Source of the DNA: Thermohalobaculum sp039178805
GTDB taxonomy: Bacteria > Pseudomonadota > Alphaproteobacteria > Rhodobacterales > Rhodobacteraceae
Direction: 5' to 3'
Assembly (NCBI GenBank): GCA_039178805.1
Contig: JBCDFC010000053.1
Span: 1-23,005, forward strand
DNA length: 23,005 nucleotides
Each line of letters opens with the position of its first letter. Position 1 is the stretch's first letter. A program made the translations under genes and the position numbers. Of the stretch, positions 22,005 through 23,005 are shown piece after piece. The notes under the pieces were generated by a model. It was not told where the DNA came from and made no database searches. It was given only the letters and a program-made list of their open reading frames with translations.

Positions 22005-23005
22005 GCGAGACCGCACTCGATGCGGCGGGTCGCCAGAAGCGCGGGCGCGCAGGCTGCGACCATGACGGCGCCGAGCGCGAAGGCGGCCGAGGCTGTGCCC
22101 GCGACCTGTCCGAGCCAACCGGCAAGAAGCGGCCCGCCCACCGTGCCCGCGTAGAACAGGGTGAAGAAGACACCCATACCCTCGGCCCGGACGGGCGCGG
22201 GCAGGACGCCGGCGGGCAAGCTCATGATGGGCCCCGCGGGCAAGCCACCCACCAGCCCTGCCGCGAGAAACACTGCGACGAGCGGGGCGCCCGACGCGCC
22301 GGCTGCCAGGAGGACGGCAAAGCCCGCTAGGCTCGACCAGAGCACAAGCCCGGGGCGCCCTGTCCGGTCGGCGAGAAAACCGCCGAGGGGGACGCTGACC
22401 GCCACGAGCCAAAGGACAGCGCTCGTCATCCGCCCGGCCTCGACCGGGGGCCAGCCACGCTCTGCCAAAAGCGCCGGGCCAAAGCCGAAGATCATGCCGA
22501 GAGCGCCGTTATAGAGCCCCCAGACGGCGCCTGTCGCGATGGCGCCCCGTAGTGGCCCAGCGCTGAGCCTTACCTCAGACGCGACGGCCGGGGCTGCGCT
22601 TTTGCCGTCAGCGGCGCCTGGCACGCCGAAAGCGAAGACGGTGAGCCCGCCCATCACCAATAGAGCCGTGAGCCAGAGCGCCGTGCCAAGACCTGCGCTA
22701 TCGGCGACCGGTGGCAAGACGAGAAGGGCTGCGGCGATCCCGACAGGCCATGAGTTGACGAAAATGCCCATGGCCGTGGCCAAGCGACCGCCGACGAAGG
22801 CATCGGCGACCATCTTCGACATCAGGATGTTGAGGAGAACGCCGCCAGTGCCGGCCACCGCGCGGGCCGCAAGCTGCGCGCCCCAGCCGAGGGGCAGTGC
22901 CACAAGACATCCGCCGAGCGCCATGAGACCGAGGCCCAACAGCACCACCCGCCGCTCCCCGAAACGTCGACCGATCGCACCCCCCGGATAGGCCGCGACA
23001 AGGCC
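21992..23005 (-). CDS. Major facilitator superfamily transporter, partial (N-terminus beyond right edge)
   Basis: 337 C-terminal residues are in the window and the frame is open to the right edge. The sequence just inside the edge (PGGAIGRRFGERRVVLLG) is the MFS motif A loop between helices 2 and 3, so roughly the first 60 residues are missing. About ten hydrophobic segments follow, with the central cytoplasmic linker near VPGAADGKSAAPAVASEV and a second-half motif FLADRTGRPGLVLWS. The substrate is unknown; the shape resembles CynX/NarK-like drug or anion carriers. Initiation codons visible inside the window (for example GTG at 22948) are internal to the domain and were rejected as starts. 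Confidence 0.88.
   Translation of the reverse strand, partial: GLVAAYPGGAIGRRFGERRVVLLGLGLMALGGCLVALPLGWGAQLAARAVAGTGGVLLNILMSKMVADAFVGGRLATAMGIFVNSWPVGIAAALLVLPPVADSAGLGTALWLTALLVMGGLTVFAFGVPGAADGKSAAPAVASEVRLSAGPLRGAIATGAVWGLYNGALGMIFGFGPALLAERGWPPVEAGRMTSAVLWLVAVSVPLGGFLADRTGRPGLVLWSSLAGFAVLLAAGASGAPLVAVFLAAGLVGGLPAGPIMSLPAGVLPAPVRAEGMGVFFTLFYAGTVGGPLLAGWLGQVAGTASAAFALGAVMVAACAPALLATRRIECGLAHSA

Noticed and set aside
22948..22948. GTG at 22948 as start of the MFS transporter
   Set aside because: It falls inside motif A between helices 2 and 3, and the frame stays open to the window edge, so the true start lies outside.

Overview
The window is a roughly two-thirds G+C stretch of a bacterial chromosome, almost certainly from an alphaproteobacterium of the Rhodobacterales type. 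The lineage call rests on several things read here: an F1Fo-ATPase zeta-type inhibitor next to purC, a SPOR lipoprotein – D,D-carboxypeptidase – tmk – holB – tatD – MBL hydrolase run, an aggregation-factor-core protein, an iron-sulfur photolyase with a DUF2256 partner, and palindromic intergenic repeats of the CGTCAT…GATCCA kind. No phage, plasmid, CRISPR or intact insertion sequence was seen.

Layout. 1-230 (-): the start of a NUDIX hydrolase, cut by the left edge, divergent from 354-2258 (+), a divergent isocitrate dehydrogenase kinase/phosphatase (AceK). A 14-bp tandem repeat lies between them. 2305-3471 (+) is a YihY/BrkB-family membrane protein. 3708-7378 (+) is a complete YnjBCD-type ABC importer: binding protein, fused double permease, ATPase. 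7379-7801 has no gene and leads to tRNA-Ser(UGA) on the minus strand, which has a near-consensus promoter. 8032-14479 (+) is a cell-wall and housekeeping run: SPOR lipoprotein, PBP5-like D,D-carboxypeptidase, thymidylate kinase, DNA polymerase III delta-prime, TatD nuclease and an MBL-fold hydrolase. The last five are tightly spaced, with two 4-nt overlaps. 14522-15487 (+) is an AEC-family carrier.

15822-19717 (-) is a light-damage block. A second photolyase/cryptochrome (18194-19717) is followed, after a 178-nt gap holding a hairpin and a palindromic repeat, by a tight trio: aggregation-factor-core protein, a 49-residue DUF2256 zinc-ribbon protein, and an FeS-type (6-4)/CryB-like photolyase whose four cluster cysteines are all visible. 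20095-20424 (-) is the ATPase zeta subunit, divergent from purC (20775-21539, +). A small two-helix membrane protein (21600-22004, +) overlaps by 13 nt the end of an MFS transporter (-) that runs off the right edge.

Most of the window is ordinary core genome. The parts worth a second look are the AceK with an altered catalytic loop, the tandem repeat in its leader, the photolyase/DUF2256/aggregation-factor cluster, and the dispersed palindromic repeats, whose copies differ by compensatory base changes.
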